DNA of 64,000 nucleotides from Holothuria scabra (taxonomy: Eukaryota > Echinodermata > Holothuroidea > Aspidochirotida > Holothuriidae). The position numbers were made by a program, and so were the translations under genes. Under the pieces are notes generated by a model. The model saw only the letters and a program-made list of their open reading frames with translations, was not told where the DNA came from and made no database searches. The stretch covers positions 31,353,455-31,417,454 of the forward strand of contig CM074180.1 of the NCBI GenBank assembly GCA_037179385.1, written 5' to 3'. Positions 45,488-56,577 of the stretch are shown here, one piece after another (the stretch's first letter is position 1; the number at the start of each line of letters is the position of its first letter).

Positions 45488-46344
45488 TTATATATGTTTA
45501 CCGTATATAATTTTCATGTGGATGTGTTATGTTGAGTTGAAAGTAATGTACCTGTTGCTTTTGGCCAGGTCATCTGGTTTGTGTAGTTGCTATTTCAACA
45601 CGGACCTGGTGAAATTTCACCAGAAGTTTTCAGAGTATATGCTAGGCTTTCATGGAGTTTTCAGCTTGAGCAATGGTTTTGTACACATCAGTTTTGTGAA
45701 GAGTAACTTACTTCACTTTGTGATGAGTAACTTACTTCACCTGTTCACGTGATAGAGTTTAACAAGGTCATTTGTTATGACTTGCCCGCTAAAGTCCGAG
45801 TGTTTGACATCCAGAGTTTCACAGCTTAATATGAGTTTGTTCTTTGGGATTTTTTTTTTTTTTTTGGCTATGTACTTTTACTGTGTCTTCATTTCTACCG
45901 CACTCATACTGTAAAGTGCAAAGTGTTTTTCTAAGAGTTTGCTTCTTTTGAAAGTTATGAGTGAGTGTATAGCCTACAGCTTGTTTATTAGTTGTTATCA
46001 TAATTTCATGGATACTTCATGAACCCATTTATCGTGCTAGTACAGACTCAGTTTGTTTAATGTATACACGAATCCGACCAGTCAAGTAATGGTCTAATTT
46101 TATCAGCCAAAGCGGGGGTCCATTAGCATTAATCTTTCAAATTCTTTGCTTACCTGTATGAGAAATGCTTGTGTACTTAAATCCCTCTTGATCCACTCAA
46201 TTTCAAGGAAAATGAGGGCTTATTAGAAGTGCATGTAGACTATAAAATTAAGACGGTGTCAGGCATGATGGACCACACTAAAGACGGACTTCCTTAGCTG
46301 CTCGGATTCGTCTATGAAAAGCATGTTGCTGTCGTCCCATTTTG
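45488..46344. other. Half copy of the ACTC..GAGT MITE, no gene
   Basis: 45574-45640 matches the right half of the MITE at 17121-17378 (CAACACGGACCTGGTGAAAT, CACCAGAAGTTTTCAGAGT). AGTAACTTACTTCAC is repeated at 45705 and 45726. A T run lies at 45850-45866. Confidence 0.45.
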
Positions 46345-46352
46345 GCCTAAAT

Positions 46353-46738
46353 CACAGACTTCCTATACATGGACAGAGCATACTGCACGGTATATAGTCT
46401 CTACCGTAATGTGAGAAAGAGCGCACCAAGATGGCTATGCTATGGTTTTGTGTGAAAAGTTTGGACTTGCTCAAGTATGTCCCTATATTTTGCAAGAAAG
46501 TTGAAATATTTTTGAAATATGGCAAGGTAAGGTCAAAATCACTTCACCTATTGCAGGAATATGATATTTTTTCCATTCACGTTTAACTTTTGTTTAAAAT
46601 GTAACCGAGTCTTTGTCAAATCAGACGATTTATAGGTTCACGGCGGCCATCTTGGTGCTTTTCTTGTCCTAGTCGGTGACGACCATCTACGGATAGGACG
46701 TACACGTTACATGCTCTGTCCCTGTATACAAGTCCGTG
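46353..46738. mobile_element. hAT-type MITE B, copy 2 (386 bp)
   Basis: Flanked by GCCTAAAT (46345-46352) and GCTTAAAT (46739-46746), an 8-bp duplication with one change. The ends CACAGACTTCCTATACATGG and CTGTATACAAGTCCGTG match copy 1 at 19106-19495. Confidence 0.82.
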
Positions 46739-46782
46739 GCTTAAATACATAAAGATGCAAAGTTGATTTATATTTACGTTAG

Positions 46783-46816
46783 ACCAGGGAGGTGTTACTA
46801 ATAACACCTCCCTGGT
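46783..46816. repeat. Perfect 15-bp-arm palindrome of the fold-back family
   Basis: ACCAGGGAGGTGTTA and TAACACCTCCCTGGT are separated by CTAA. The terminal motif is shared with 2775, 37473 and 44948. Confidence 0.7.
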
Positions 46817-47774
46817 TAGACCTGCTGAACAAGTTAACTCTTTTAACTTGAAGCCATTCTTGGCGACTGTGGTCACTGAAGATATAGAACATGAGCATCC
46901 ATGACTTGGTCTAATCCTTTGCGCACCCTAGCCAGCGGGTGGACGAAGTCTTTTCGTAAAGCTCATCGCCACAGAGGCGCTACTCAGGCTATATGCACCC
47001 GTGCTTCGATAATGATGCGATTAGTCTTTATGTATTAATGGGGAACTCGGGTCCATAATAATGATGACTAATCGATGCAAACTAAAATGTTGCCTTCTAT
47101 TTTCCAATTTCAGGATTTGATGTAATATCTGAAGTCTTTCATATTGGGAGAGGAAAACGGAGCAAACGACAAACGTGCAGAATCTTCAAAATACAAGGAG
47201 CTCTTACGCATTCTTGGTTCCACAGGTTGAAGAGATAAGTTCCTGGTCCAATTGATGTACATGCGAGTGAAGTAAAAATGATATTGTCAACTTTTCTTTC
47301 TGTATAATTGTCATAATTTACAGGAAAAAGGATTATGCCAACGCAACTCTTGCATCATACCCCTTTCACAAAGTTTCCCACCTTCACCTGTGTTTTAGCA
47401 CCGTATTTTGAAGGCGTCAAACAGTTAACTGTCAGAAGCAAAAAAGATTTTTTATTAAAAATTAACATATATCTCCTCTAAAGGGCTTTTGCGATAGCCC
47501 GAGCTTACTTGAAGACAACAGCAAAATCTCAAAATTTAATTCTTATTTCATATCTAAGGATCTTTCGTGATATGTCAGAAGATGAGATGTGTTTTCAAAG
47601 TAAAAAAACGGTACTTCTCCTAAATTTCACAATTCAGTAAGGATAACTTTTTACATGCTTCTCTAGAGATATACATAAAACTGGGTAGAGTGTTTACTAA
47701 TCTCTACAAAATTGCGGTGAATTTACTTTACCTTTAATATTCGAATATCCGGGAACATTTGTCAGAAAATTACA
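46817..47774. other. 5' flank of the 47775 ORF; nothing recognised
   Basis: AT-rich with no repeat ends. A possible 5' UTR precedes 47775; a CAG at 47765 could be an acceptor if the exon is internal. Confidence 0.35.
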
Positions 47775-48041
47775 ATGAATGGGAAGGTCTCGAAATATCT
47801 GAAAACAACAAACGAGAAACTAGTGGCTTCAGTTCATTTCTCGAGAGAAAAAACCGATTCAGTTGAGAGTTTGGTAGTTGAAGAGGATACTACAGACGAT
47901 GAAAAAGAAGAGGCTTTTCCTAAAGAAACCCGCGTTGATATCGTCATTGATGACGTCAGCAAAAAACATGACAATGATGCTGTTAATGTAGACGACGGAC
48001 AGGGGAAACCGAACAGGACGATCTGGACCTTTTTGAAATGG
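47775..48041 (+). CDS. First coding exon of an unrecognised acidic protein
   Basis: 89 codons from ATG (ACAATGAATG) to TGG|GTAAGT, a near-consensus donor, in phase 0. The product is Lys-rich at the start (MNGKVSKYLKTTNEK), acidic in the middle (VVEEDTTDDEKEEAF at residues 34-48, then DIVIDDVSKKHDNDAV) and ends in RTIWTFLKW. An acidic cytosolic tail before a first membrane helix, or a nuclear acidic domain, are both possible. The composition and donor make this a likely real exon; function is unknown. Confidence 0.55.
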
Positions 48042-48548
48042 GTAAGTTTAGCATTTGAGATATAAAGGCAAACGAACGATTAATGAGGAAAGCCTCTTGT
48101 TTTTCTTTTCCTTTTTGGAAGGTATGTCAATAAAACTTTCGCTTAGTTTATGTTTCAGTGTCCATAATCAGCTAATTGTTAATTGTTACATCTTTTCCCA
48201 ATCTTCACCTAGTGAGCTGCTTCACCTTAGTCGCAGAGTTCTGTGCAAAAATATAAACGTGTCAACGGTTGAAGCATGAAATGCCTCCTCACAATCGAGG
48301 TGGGAGCTATTTGGAGAGATAGCATGCATGGTTTCGTTACAAGAAACTCAAGACTTACTTTTACAACTACTGAACTAAATAGGCTAACTCACTGTAAAGG
48401 GAAGGGGTGCATTCGGGGTCCTTATCGTGGTGGCCTCATTATGAACCATGTTATTTGTTTTGAATACAATAACAAAATAAGAACCAAATACTAAGAAGAG
48501 ACGAAGTACGGGCGCAGAGACTGAGGCAGAGGCGCGGGTGGGGTTGTT
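48042..48548. other. Presumed intron sequence
   Basis: After the donor at 48042 no in-phase exon is evident. The open frames at 48055-48279 and 48276-48494 do not continue phase 0. Confidence 0.35.
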
Positions 48549-48556
48549 GTATCACC

Positions 48557-49226
48557 CAAAGATATTACAAGTATATAGGTACCAAACTTAAAATGGCTCG
48601 TTGACTCCTCATGGAGCCTGGCCGAAACGGAGGGGCTTAAGTGCTGATCATTGATCAGTCGTTTTGGAAGCCAACATGTAAATTGATATCTTCCTGTAGA
48701 ATAAATACTTGTGACTTCAAAACATATCAAATCTTACAAAGGCGATTCTTCAATACAATTGCCTCACATGGAACGCTTTTTTTTCCTTTTGAGACTATTC
48801 ACTTAAGAACACTGGAACATGAACGTACAACGACTGGTTTGCTGTTTATGGACTTACTGATTGGTCAGTTTCTATGGTAGCTGTGCAAACGTACATCTAT
48901 ACACGCGTTTACATTCTAACTCGCTAACAACGACAAATCAATTACTGCGTTCGTTTTCCAAGCACGCAGAAGTGCGCGTCAATCATCCAGGGCTCTACAC
49001 AGAGAAATATATTGTGCGAGTATAGCCCTCGCGTTAAAAATGCACCAATGCTGACCCTTCGTCACAATGGAAATTAGGCCTACTGTCACGCTTATGTGCG
49101 CAGATCACCGAGTGGAACTGTGCGCATGTTTAATCAGCACTTCCGCCTCTTCATTTGAGCCTCCGTGAAGAGTCAACGCGTCTTACGGTGCAGGGATAGG
49201 AGTTTGGCATCTTTGTAATATGCTTG
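48557..49226. mobile_element. hAT-type element A, copy 1 (670 bp)
   Basis: The ends CAAAGATATTACAAGTATAT and GCATCTTTGTAATATGCTTG are matched to the copy at 59596-60235. The flanks GTATCACC (48549-48556) and GTTTCACC (49227-49234) form an 8-bp duplication with one change. Shared interior includes ACCAAACTTAAAATGG, CGTTTTGGAAGCCA and AAGCACGCAGAAGTGCGCGT. It is non-coding. Confidence 0.8.
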
Positions 49227-49329
49227 GTTTCACCACCAAACAGCCCACACGAGAATGATTTGTTCAAGTTTCGGTCTTGATTTCGCTTCAACTTCAATTA
49301 ATGCTTCCATGACATTTATATAGAACCGA

Positions 49330-49566
49330 CTGCATGATCAAGTGGTGAGAACATCCGACTTGCAGTCGGGAGTTTGAGTCCTGGCCGGGTCATACCGAAG
49401 ACTTTAAAAACGGAATCTTCTGCCATTGTGCTTGGTGCTCAGCATGGACATTGGAGTGAGGAACACAGGCCAGTGATGCACAACTGGAAAAAAGGCCGTG
49501 ACCGGCTCGACTTGAACAAAATTGATTGGAACCTGGGCCGTTAAACTCTATGTAACTAACTATCTA
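49330..49566 (+). mobile_element. tRNA-derived SINE, copy 1
   Basis: A tRNA-like head holds an A-box-like AGTGGTGAGAACATCC, an anticodon-arm-like CGACTTGCAGTCGG and a B-box-like GTTTGAGTCC. A unique body (CTTCTGCCATTGTGCTTGG, GAACACAGGCCAGTGA, GCCGTGACCGGCTCGA) and a tail (TAACTAACTATCTAA) follow. The second copy is at 60700-60964. Confidence 0.78.
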
Positions 49567-49952
49567 ATAGCAGCATGACGTTTATAAAACCTTGGTTCAT
49601 ATTTCCAGAACTAGTTTTGTTTCCAATAAAATGCCACTTGAAGTTACCGTGGAAGTAATTTTTAGACCAATGTTAAGTCATTAGAAGAAGTCTTAAATGA
49701 CGGCTTTAATACCTCACAACAACCCTAAAATCCAGGAGCTTCATGAGCTTTCGCCCTAAACCTCCTACCAGGACTTTGCCCCTGGACCCCACCAGAGACC
49801 TAAGGTGGGAACCCTACTCGACAGGCCCTCGCTCTTCGCACGCTCGGTAGCCCCACTGGGGTCATTTTCCCCTGCAACGTAGCTGTGTCACACCCCAGGG
49901 CCCTTTAGATTAAACAGTCTGGAGACGCCATTGAAGATTTCAGGTAATGTCT
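49567..49952. repeat. GC-rich repeat fragment
   Basis: 49735-49910 is GC-rich (TTTGCCCCTGGACCCCACC, CTCGCTCTTCGCACGCTCGG, GCCCCACTGGGGTC) in the style of 14341-14570 and 52849-53888. No gene. Confidence 0.4.
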
Positions 49953-50372
49953 CTACCCCAACAAGATAAGCTCTTTCCTTCTGTTTGCTGCTTGTAAAGC
50001 CGTTTTGATTTCAAAGAAAATCACGACAACCATCTGCACAAGTAGTGAGTGAGCACATGTCATGACTGTAATCTTCTCTACAACTCGGCATTTCATGACC
50101 AGCGATACCAAATAACATGATAACGAAGTAAAGGTCAGCAAGCAGAAGCGGAAACAATCGCTACATAACCAATTAAAAAACGCCCCCGCGTCCACCTGTT
50201 CGTTCCGTAGTAGCACCTCCGTCGTTGAAATAGCTGAAGGGAAATAACCTACATTCGATCGACTTTTTCTGCCCTTCGCTTCCTCACCTACGGAGCCGGT
50301 AAAGCGACATGAAAGAAAAAAATTATTTCCTTCATTTAAATGATTATTTCGTATATTCGAAATATGTTTCAT
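49953..50372 (-). CDS. Uncharacterised ORF, possible two-helix membrane protein
   Basis: 139 residues from a true ATG at 50372. Two hydrophobic stretches, FCLLTFTSLSCYLVSLVM (about residues 76-93) and SLLVQMVVVIFFEI (about 109-122), are followed by a basic Ala/Lys-rich end (KTALQAANRRKELILLG). A good donor (CCGTAG|GTGAGG) lies inside the frame near 50287, which argues that the whole ORF may not be one exon. No homologue is recognised, and length alone does not exclude chance. Confidence 0.25.
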   Translation of the reverse strand: MKHISNIRNNHLNEGNNFFLSCRFTGSVGEEAKGRKSRSNVGYFPSAISTTEVLLRNEQVDAGAFFNWLCSDCFRFCLLTFTSLSCYLVSLVMKCRVVEKITVMTCAHSLLVQMVVVIFFEIKTALQAANRRKELILLG

Positions 50373-50494
50373 ACATTCGTAATAAGTTTGAATTTACGGC
50401 CTTTTTTTATCACGGATAGAGGTTGTAATTATTAAGTTTTGAAATTGGTGTTATACTAACTCTACGCCCTTTCTCTTTATTTGCTACTTAAAAG

Positions 50495-50686
50495 CTTTGG
50501 GCCCACCTGAGGTTGCGAAAATGGGCCGGGAGAGGACTACAGGCGTTCGGCCAGGGCTTCATGTACACATCACCCATGTCGGCCACTGTCGTTATTGCTC
50601 AGGAATTCGACAAGAGGCACCGATCACACAGCGGAGGATCTTCGAGCCCTGCTTCGAGCAAGTATCATCAAACGCACGTTTTCTAA
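50495..50686 (+). CDS. Candidate exon, faint MFS-transporter resemblance
   Basis: A pyrimidine-rich tract ending CTACTTAAAAG precedes a phase-0 frame of 63 codons to TAA with high GC at third positions. GLQAFGQGFMYTSPMS then TVVIAQEFDKRHR recalls the helix 4 to loop stretch of monocarboxylate-type transporters (Gly-rich helix, aromatic, then Asp-Lys-Arg-Arg). The residues after it do not fit that family. It joins in phase to 47775-48041, but helices 1-3 of a transporter would be missing, so it may be a decayed fragment. A second frame (69 residues) is also open. Confidence 0.28.
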   Translation, partial: LWAHLRLRKWAGRGLQAFGQGFMYTSPMSATVVIAQEFDKRHRSHSGGSSSPASSKYHQTHVF

Positions 50687-52848
50687 ACATAACCTACGAG
50701 AGATAAATTTGTCAGGAGGAGAATGTGCATGATTGAACATCTTGCGCATTTCATTTTTATACAGTTAGTCCTGCATCTATTTAAAGGGAAATACTACGTT
50801 TGTTTTGCAAAAAACTCATTCTTTTAAAAATAACATTTATTGACACAGGGTGATAGATTATCAAAAAAGGGGCAGTAGTGTGCTAGCCATCATCTTTTCA
50901 AGGGATAAGTTTCCAACAGATAGAAATTCAGTTGTTTGTTGCTCAAGAACAATTTGTTCACCTAAACTTTCAACATTTTAAATGCAACGCCAATGGTTCT
51001 TCTTGGGCATAGTATTTTGAAGAGATGTAGCTATTTCTGGGGTTCATGGTTAATACTGAATTGTTGGATAGTGTCTGAGCCATTTTCTTTGTACTTTGTT
51101 GGAGCATTTTAAACAATATTTCCCTTTATGGCTCACCGCACGAAAATAGGGGTCTCTCTCCGACTTCAATGATTGAAATGTCAGATATTTGCTCCTTCAG
51201 TGGGGCGAGGGTTTACATTGACCCTGCACAGGTTTAAGCAACATAAATTATAGCATCAAATGATAAGGTGGGAGAAAAGTTTGCATATATTTTAAGACTC
51301 CAAATCGGGCGATATTAGCACCGAGAGCTTTTCTCTGTGAGTCCTTATATTACAATTCTTTTAAATTGAAATGAACAGGTGTAGACACTATTGTCTGAAA
51401 TGTGGCCACGAGCAACGTTGTTAGTGAATTCATGTTACTTACCTAATATATACACGTAGTGACACCATGCTATTTGACAACAAATCCCTTGCTGTACACA
51501 AAAGGTCAGCAAACCAAAGAGTCTTCTTGAATGCAGAATAATGCTCAATTTTAATTCTGAGTTTAATTTCATTTGATATAACAATACAAAACAAAGACGC
51601 ATAAATGAGGAGTATCATTTGAATGCTGTGACGTATTCGCCTTTGTGCCCATATGTTCACCCATTTCACCCATTTTGCATGGTAACTTGATAAAACGGTT
51701 GTGGCCAGTTCAGTATATTATCCATCCTCTCCATAAGAGTAGAACGCGTGGAGAGGAACTACCCACCATTTAAATATATGGGTGAAATAATTGGGGTTTT
51801 CCCTTGACCATAACTTGAAAAACACCTACATATGAAATATGATATTCAATCTTACTTTCACAAAATATCATGTTAACAATGTTTTCAGGGTATGAACCCT
51901 GGTGACACCAGGTAACCTTTGGACTCCAGTAAAAACAAGGCTTGAACCTTAAATTTTTCACACAATTGGAATGCACCAACTATGCATAAATGAATCTCAG
52001 TCCGGGAGTGTTTGGATTTATATTCAAACCGTTCTTATTAATGAAAAAACACCGCGTAAATATAAAACAAATGGAAACCCAGCTTAGTTAACATGAACAT
52101 TGTTATTCTCATGTTTTGTGTCATTGCATCAATACGCATATAAAATTTGACTTATTTTTAGTGAAATGCACTATTTATGATATTACAATATGGCATGAAC
52201 TTCAGGAAGAATTTTCAGGCATAAATACATGTACATTGATATCAGGGTACAACTTACATGTTGACTGTTCAAATGGTCGGAATACTTTTTTGTAAGGCCT
52301 GAATGTTGTTTTTGGAAGTGAAGTTTATGTGTATATAAAATTGAGGTAATTTTTTAAAAATTGTATATAATAATTCTAATGCATTTTATAACTGCTTTGA
52401 AAGTACGAATAGTTGTTAACAACTTAACATCAATTTCAAACGAACCTTTCGGAGGGAATGATTTTTGCATTTATTAAATTGACGATTGGAATATGCCAAA
52501 TATGAGCGAAAAACACGAACATTTTATTTACGAAATTTGCTTGCAATTTGCTTGTACTTTGCTTGAAATTTGCTCATAACTTGCTTCTTCGATGGACAAA
52601 TGTATGTCAACACGTTATGCAAATTTCTGTAAATCGTTCTGTGTTGTTTACCGGCTTAGGAGTTTTCTTGGCAATTTAAAAAGCTACGTAGGGTATGTCA
52701 TGCAATGGATTACAAATAGCCTATACTCGGATGCAAAGCAAACAAACTGAAATTGTTTCTAGGGATGCAAGTTGGCAGAATAATGGTTGCCCGATCACAA
52801 TTCATACAGAGTGTTTCTATGTCATCTAATGTCTTTTATTATTTTTAC
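50687..52848. other. No gene recognised; degraded repeat at 51880-51970
   Basis: ACCCTGGTGACACCAGGTAA, CTTTGGACTCCAGTAAAAAC near 51895-51940 are a diverged unit of the 145-bp family. The sentence-like TTGCTTGCAATTTGCTTG repeats (52538-52585) form a small local tandem. Minus-strand frames at 51439-51669 and 51770-51979 are unsupported. Confidence 0.4.
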
Positions 52849-53888
52849 TCATAGGCGGAGGAAGATGTTTTGTTGGGGGTCACAAGTTTTCGGCAGCCGA
52901 CATAATGGTGACGCCGTAAGACTTCCCGTTTTGCGCCAATCGCAAAACCCCGTCGGCGTGGGGTCCAAGGGCCCGCTTAAGGGCCCTGGTGGGGTCCAGG
53001 GGCAAAGCCCCGGTAGGGGTCTAGGGGACGAATCGATTACAGTGATTTGAGAGGCTCCAAAATGGCTAAAAATCATTTTCAAATTAAGGATTCTAAACTA
53101 TGAATTTAATTCAGGAGTGGGGTGAGGTGAGGGACGAGAATGGAAGCGGGAAGTACTATGGTATTTGATTTAGGAGAAACATACTTTACAGTAATTTTAG
53201 GGGGCAAACCCAAAATTTTGAAGGTAGTCAAAATTAAACATGTGATCGATAATTTTAGACAGGTCATTCTAAGAGATCCAAAGTGTTAGGGGGGCATTGT
53301 ATCAATAGGTAGTTCTATTTAAAATCCCGAGGCAATATGCTTGGGTCTGAGGGGTCTGCAACAGGGCCCCGGAAGATCTGAGAGTTTAGGCTTTTTAAGG
53401 GACTTAATGGAAGCAAACAAGTACCTTTGCATAGGTATTACTTATAAATCTAAAAGGGATATTATTACTGGGGCAAATGTGTGCCATTGGGGCCAATTAG
53501 GGGACTGGGGACATGCCCTTCGCTCAGTATGTGTAAAAGGCCCTGGTTTGAGAAGAAGAAAGATAATTTGAAACAGAAAGAAAGTTTCCAAAGGTTTTGT
53601 TTTTACTGTTTAAAGGGCGAAAATAAACTCTTCTTCAGGTTATTATTAATGTGGGGGTCCAGGGGAAAAAGCCCCTGAAAGCTTTGCAACTTTTGCACTC
53701 TGAAAAGTAATAATTGAGCCAAAGAATAGCCGAAATGTAATAGAAGCAACTTACACCTGTTTAATTACTTTTGGAAAATGTATTTTGCCACATTCAGCTA
53801 TTGGGGGCCATGCCCTCCAAAAAATCTCATAAAAAATTTTTGGGGACAGGCTCCCAGCCCCCCCCCCCCCCGCTTCCGCCACCTATGG
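52849..53888. mobile_element. ~1-kb repeat with CATAGGCGGAGGAAG ends
   Basis: It starts CATAGGCGGAGGAAG and ends GCTTCCGCCACCTATGG, reverse complements over about 15 bp with two changes. The interior has GGGTCCAGGGGCAAAGCCCC (about 52990) and CAGGGGAAAAAGCCCCTG (about 53658), and a C run at about 53859-53871. No protein is encoded; open frames are broken by G/C runs. The flanking duplication is not clear. Confidence 0.6.
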
Positions 53889-53956
53889 TACTTGCGGACT
53901 GTATGACGAGTCGCTTTAACATAAACTCGCTTTACCAATTGAATGAAATGTATTTT

Positions 53957-54195
53957 ACTTAAGTCGATATCAGTTCCACTTAAGTGAAGTTGATTTCTGC
54001 TTAAGTGAAATTCAGTTCCACTGAAGTGGAATTGAATTTCACTCAAGTGGAATGACATGGATCGCTACCAAACCCGCTTTTCTTAAGTCAAATTCAATTC
54101 CACTTTAAGTGAAATCTATTTCACTTAAGTAAAATGCATTGTACCTAAAGGAAATGCAATTTACTTAAGTGGAACTCAATTTCATTTTAAGGGGT
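53957..54195. repeat. 20-21-bp tandem array of ACTTAAGT palindromes
   Basis: ACTTAAGT or a close variant starts at 53957, 53978, 53999, 54020 and 54041 (exactly 21 bp apart) and again at about 54081, 54102, 54123, 54143 and 54163. Units read roughly ACTTAAGTGGAATTCAATTC. Because 21 bp is seven codons, the minus strand shows a 7-residue repeat (HLSGTEF, HLSRNQL, HLSGTDI) that is not a gene. Confidence 0.85.
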
Positions 54196-54764
54196 AAGTT
54201 AAAGCAAAAATTTGATTTTCATATGTGAAAGAGGAACAAAATCTACAGAGTGTGGTGAAAGTTCCATTCAAATCGGACATGTTTTTCTTGAGATATCAGA
54301 AAACGCAGTCAGTATATTTGTGTTCAAAAGTGAATCTAAGGGCAGCAGAACTTATATAACTTCCTCATATTGACAAAGAATGCTTTGTTTCCTTTGTTTT
54401 ATCAGACTGTTGTGTTGACTTTGAAGTTTATAGAAATACGATCTCCCTGTAGTAGATGCAAAGTTTGTAAAGTTCTCCACTACTTATGCAATCACATTTT
54501 ATTAATATGGGATTTTTGAGGAGAAAATTGAGCCTAAAGTTCAAAGAAAAACAAAAGACTGTGTACTAATGTGGGGATATGATGTCATATGTGCTTGCTC
54601 CAAGTTCACTTTTTGTTGAAAATATGAAAAGTTTACACGCTCATATCTTGAGAAATATTATACACATCGGATTTCAATGCAAATTTCACCAAAATGCTTA
54701 GAATAAATACCCCTCAAACATACAAAATCCTGTTGTGACCTTAAACCCTTCTTTTAATTAAAAT
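54196..54764. repeat. Insert between ACTTAAGT arrays; old dispersed repeat copy 3
   Basis: 54580-54711 matches 36870-36990 and 43748-43856 (GATGTCATATGTGCTTGC, CCAAGTTCACTTTT, AATTTCACCAAAATGCTTAG). It lies between the main ACTTAAGT array and its continuation at 54772. Confidence 0.55.
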
Positions 54765-54825
54765 GTATTCCACTTAAGTAGAATGCATTCAATATAAGAG
54801 AAAGTGAATTCGACGTAAGTAAAAT
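54765..54825. repeat. Continuation of ACTTAAGT array
   Basis: ACTTAAGT at 54772, AATATAAG at 54791 and ACGTAAGT at 54812 keep the 20-bp spacing of the array at 53957-54195. Confidence 0.6.
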
Positions 54826-56109
54826 TGCGAGGTAAATATTAAAATGGCTTCCCACAGAGACCGTGTCCCACCAAGTAAGGATTGCTCTGGACAGCGATCC
54901 TGCTTGACGAGACACAACTAATGACAGGTGTCACTGTAACTTTCCGATGCCACCATCATAATCAGAGTTAGGGTCAGGATTTGCAAGATGGGGGGGGGGG
55001 GGTCCAACGGGGGCAGAACCTTGAAGACTTGAAGCCACCCGCCAGTTCTTCAGAAATTTTTGTCATTAAGAAAATTTGAAACCAAATTGCACGAAAGTGG
55101 CATTATAATAGAAACGTATTCAAGACCTGCCATGCAAGGTCCTTGAATTTTGTCGGTCTTTCGGCGACACCGTCGTTCTTCCCCGGAGGGGACCATCCTT
55201 TCCGGGCCTAGAGACATTTCCGCTCTCCCTCTCGTCAGTGCCAAGCCTGGTTATAATAAATACCTTAAAAAGTTTTCTCCGGTTTAGGCCTGGCAATATG
55301 TTACGGATCGTCACGGAAAGAAGAATTAGAACGACAAGATGGGCGCAAAGCACCTAACGTGAATTAAACGAATTAAAAAAAAGTCCATCGCTGTTTATCC
55401 ATAATCCGTCATTCATTGGAAATTTAAGAAGATTAAAAGTAAATATGGGGTGTCTTTCACCCAAGTTATATTTTTACCACATCAATTGAAGGGTAGAGAA
55501 ATATCGTTATTTATGAAGAAGAATGTATTTGTGGACTGAAGGTCTTGTGATGATAAGTGGTAAGTCGTAATTGCATCATCGAAATAAGTCCACAACTTTT
55601 ACGATATCATTAAACTGTCGATCTAACGCCAATAGCAAATCTAAATTAAAATTATTGCAACTCATGTGTTAATGGTTACCTTTATCCTATTTATGCGCAC
55701 TTATGTTTTAATGTGAAAGGCTACATACTTTAGGGCTAAATATTTAATAAATGTATTTTCATAATTTTGATATCATGATGTCTTCCAAATTGTGACGTTG
55801 AAATAAATTTAACAGCTATACGTTTCGTAATTTCTTCACACATCTGTTTTTAGTTACAATATGACAAGTGCACCTATTGTTAACTTCAAACCCTCCCTCT
55901 AGATCCATCAACCGACGATCCTTGCACTTTGTCAAAAATCCTGGCAACGCCAGTACATAACAGCTACCTCAGAAAACAACTCTACTTGCATTGATCCTTT
56001 GCTCGTGCAATATTCTTTGCAAATGCACCGTCCTTCTTATATACTATCTTTGAGTTGTCTCTTTTCACTTAAACAAACAGGGATAAGACCCCGAAATCAA
56101 CATTCAAGA
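54826..56109. other. No gene recognised
   Basis: A G run at about 54989-55001 marks a repeat fragment. Minus-strand frames at 55050-55353 overlap one another in two frames and lack splice sites. The remainder is AT-rich. Confidence 0.35.
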
Positions 56110-56113
56110 TTAA

Positions 56114-56490
56114 AACCGCGGTCACCCTAAAAAGAATTCGGATCGGATTCTGATCCGATTTTTGTGAGTTTTTTTTTTTTTAATCTTCTCTGTTTCTGGT
56201 AGGAATGAGCAAGAAACTTTCCACCGGGAAAATATGTCATTTGCATCGCTTGACTACGAAAATTAAATTTAATTTACAGAACTTATCATTCGTGAAGTCA
56301 GCTTACATAGAAGGACAGCTTTTATCGGGTAGGCATATCCTATAAAACCTGTCTGTCAGTGTGACGTTACGAAAAAATCATATATTTACATCATTGGTTT
56401 GCAAAATTTTGGCTTTTTCCGACCAGACATGGGGAAGATTTCAATAAAAAAACTCACAAGAATCGGATCGGAATTCTATTCAAATTCGAC
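56114..56490. mobile_element. TTAA-type MITE, copy 1 (377 bp)
   Basis: TTAA flanks both sides (56110-56113 and 56491-56494). The left end AACCGCGGTCACCC, then GAATTCGGATCGGATTCTGA; the right end AATCGGATCGGAATTC, then CAAATTCGAC. GACCAGACATGGGGAAGATT and GCTTTTATCGG match the copies at 12031 and 7780-8400. Confidence 0.68.
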
Positions 56491-56571
56491 TTAAGACACC
56501 TTATTCTTACCCATACCTGTGTCAAAATTGAAGGCGCGAAGAATATTACTATTAAACCGTATGATTGCAAT

Positions 56572-56577
56572 TTTATT
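56572..56577 (-). promoter_or_regulatory. Candidate polyadenylation signal AATAAA
   Basis: TTTATT on the plus strand, about 320 bases past the stop codon at 56898-56900 of the minus-strand gene. Confidence 0.35.

Noticed and set aside
53798..54058. 86-residue minus-strand ORF with a 7-residue repeat (HLSGTEF-like)
   Set aside because: It is produced by the 21-bp ACTTAAGT array, which is a multiple of three; there is no start context or splice support.
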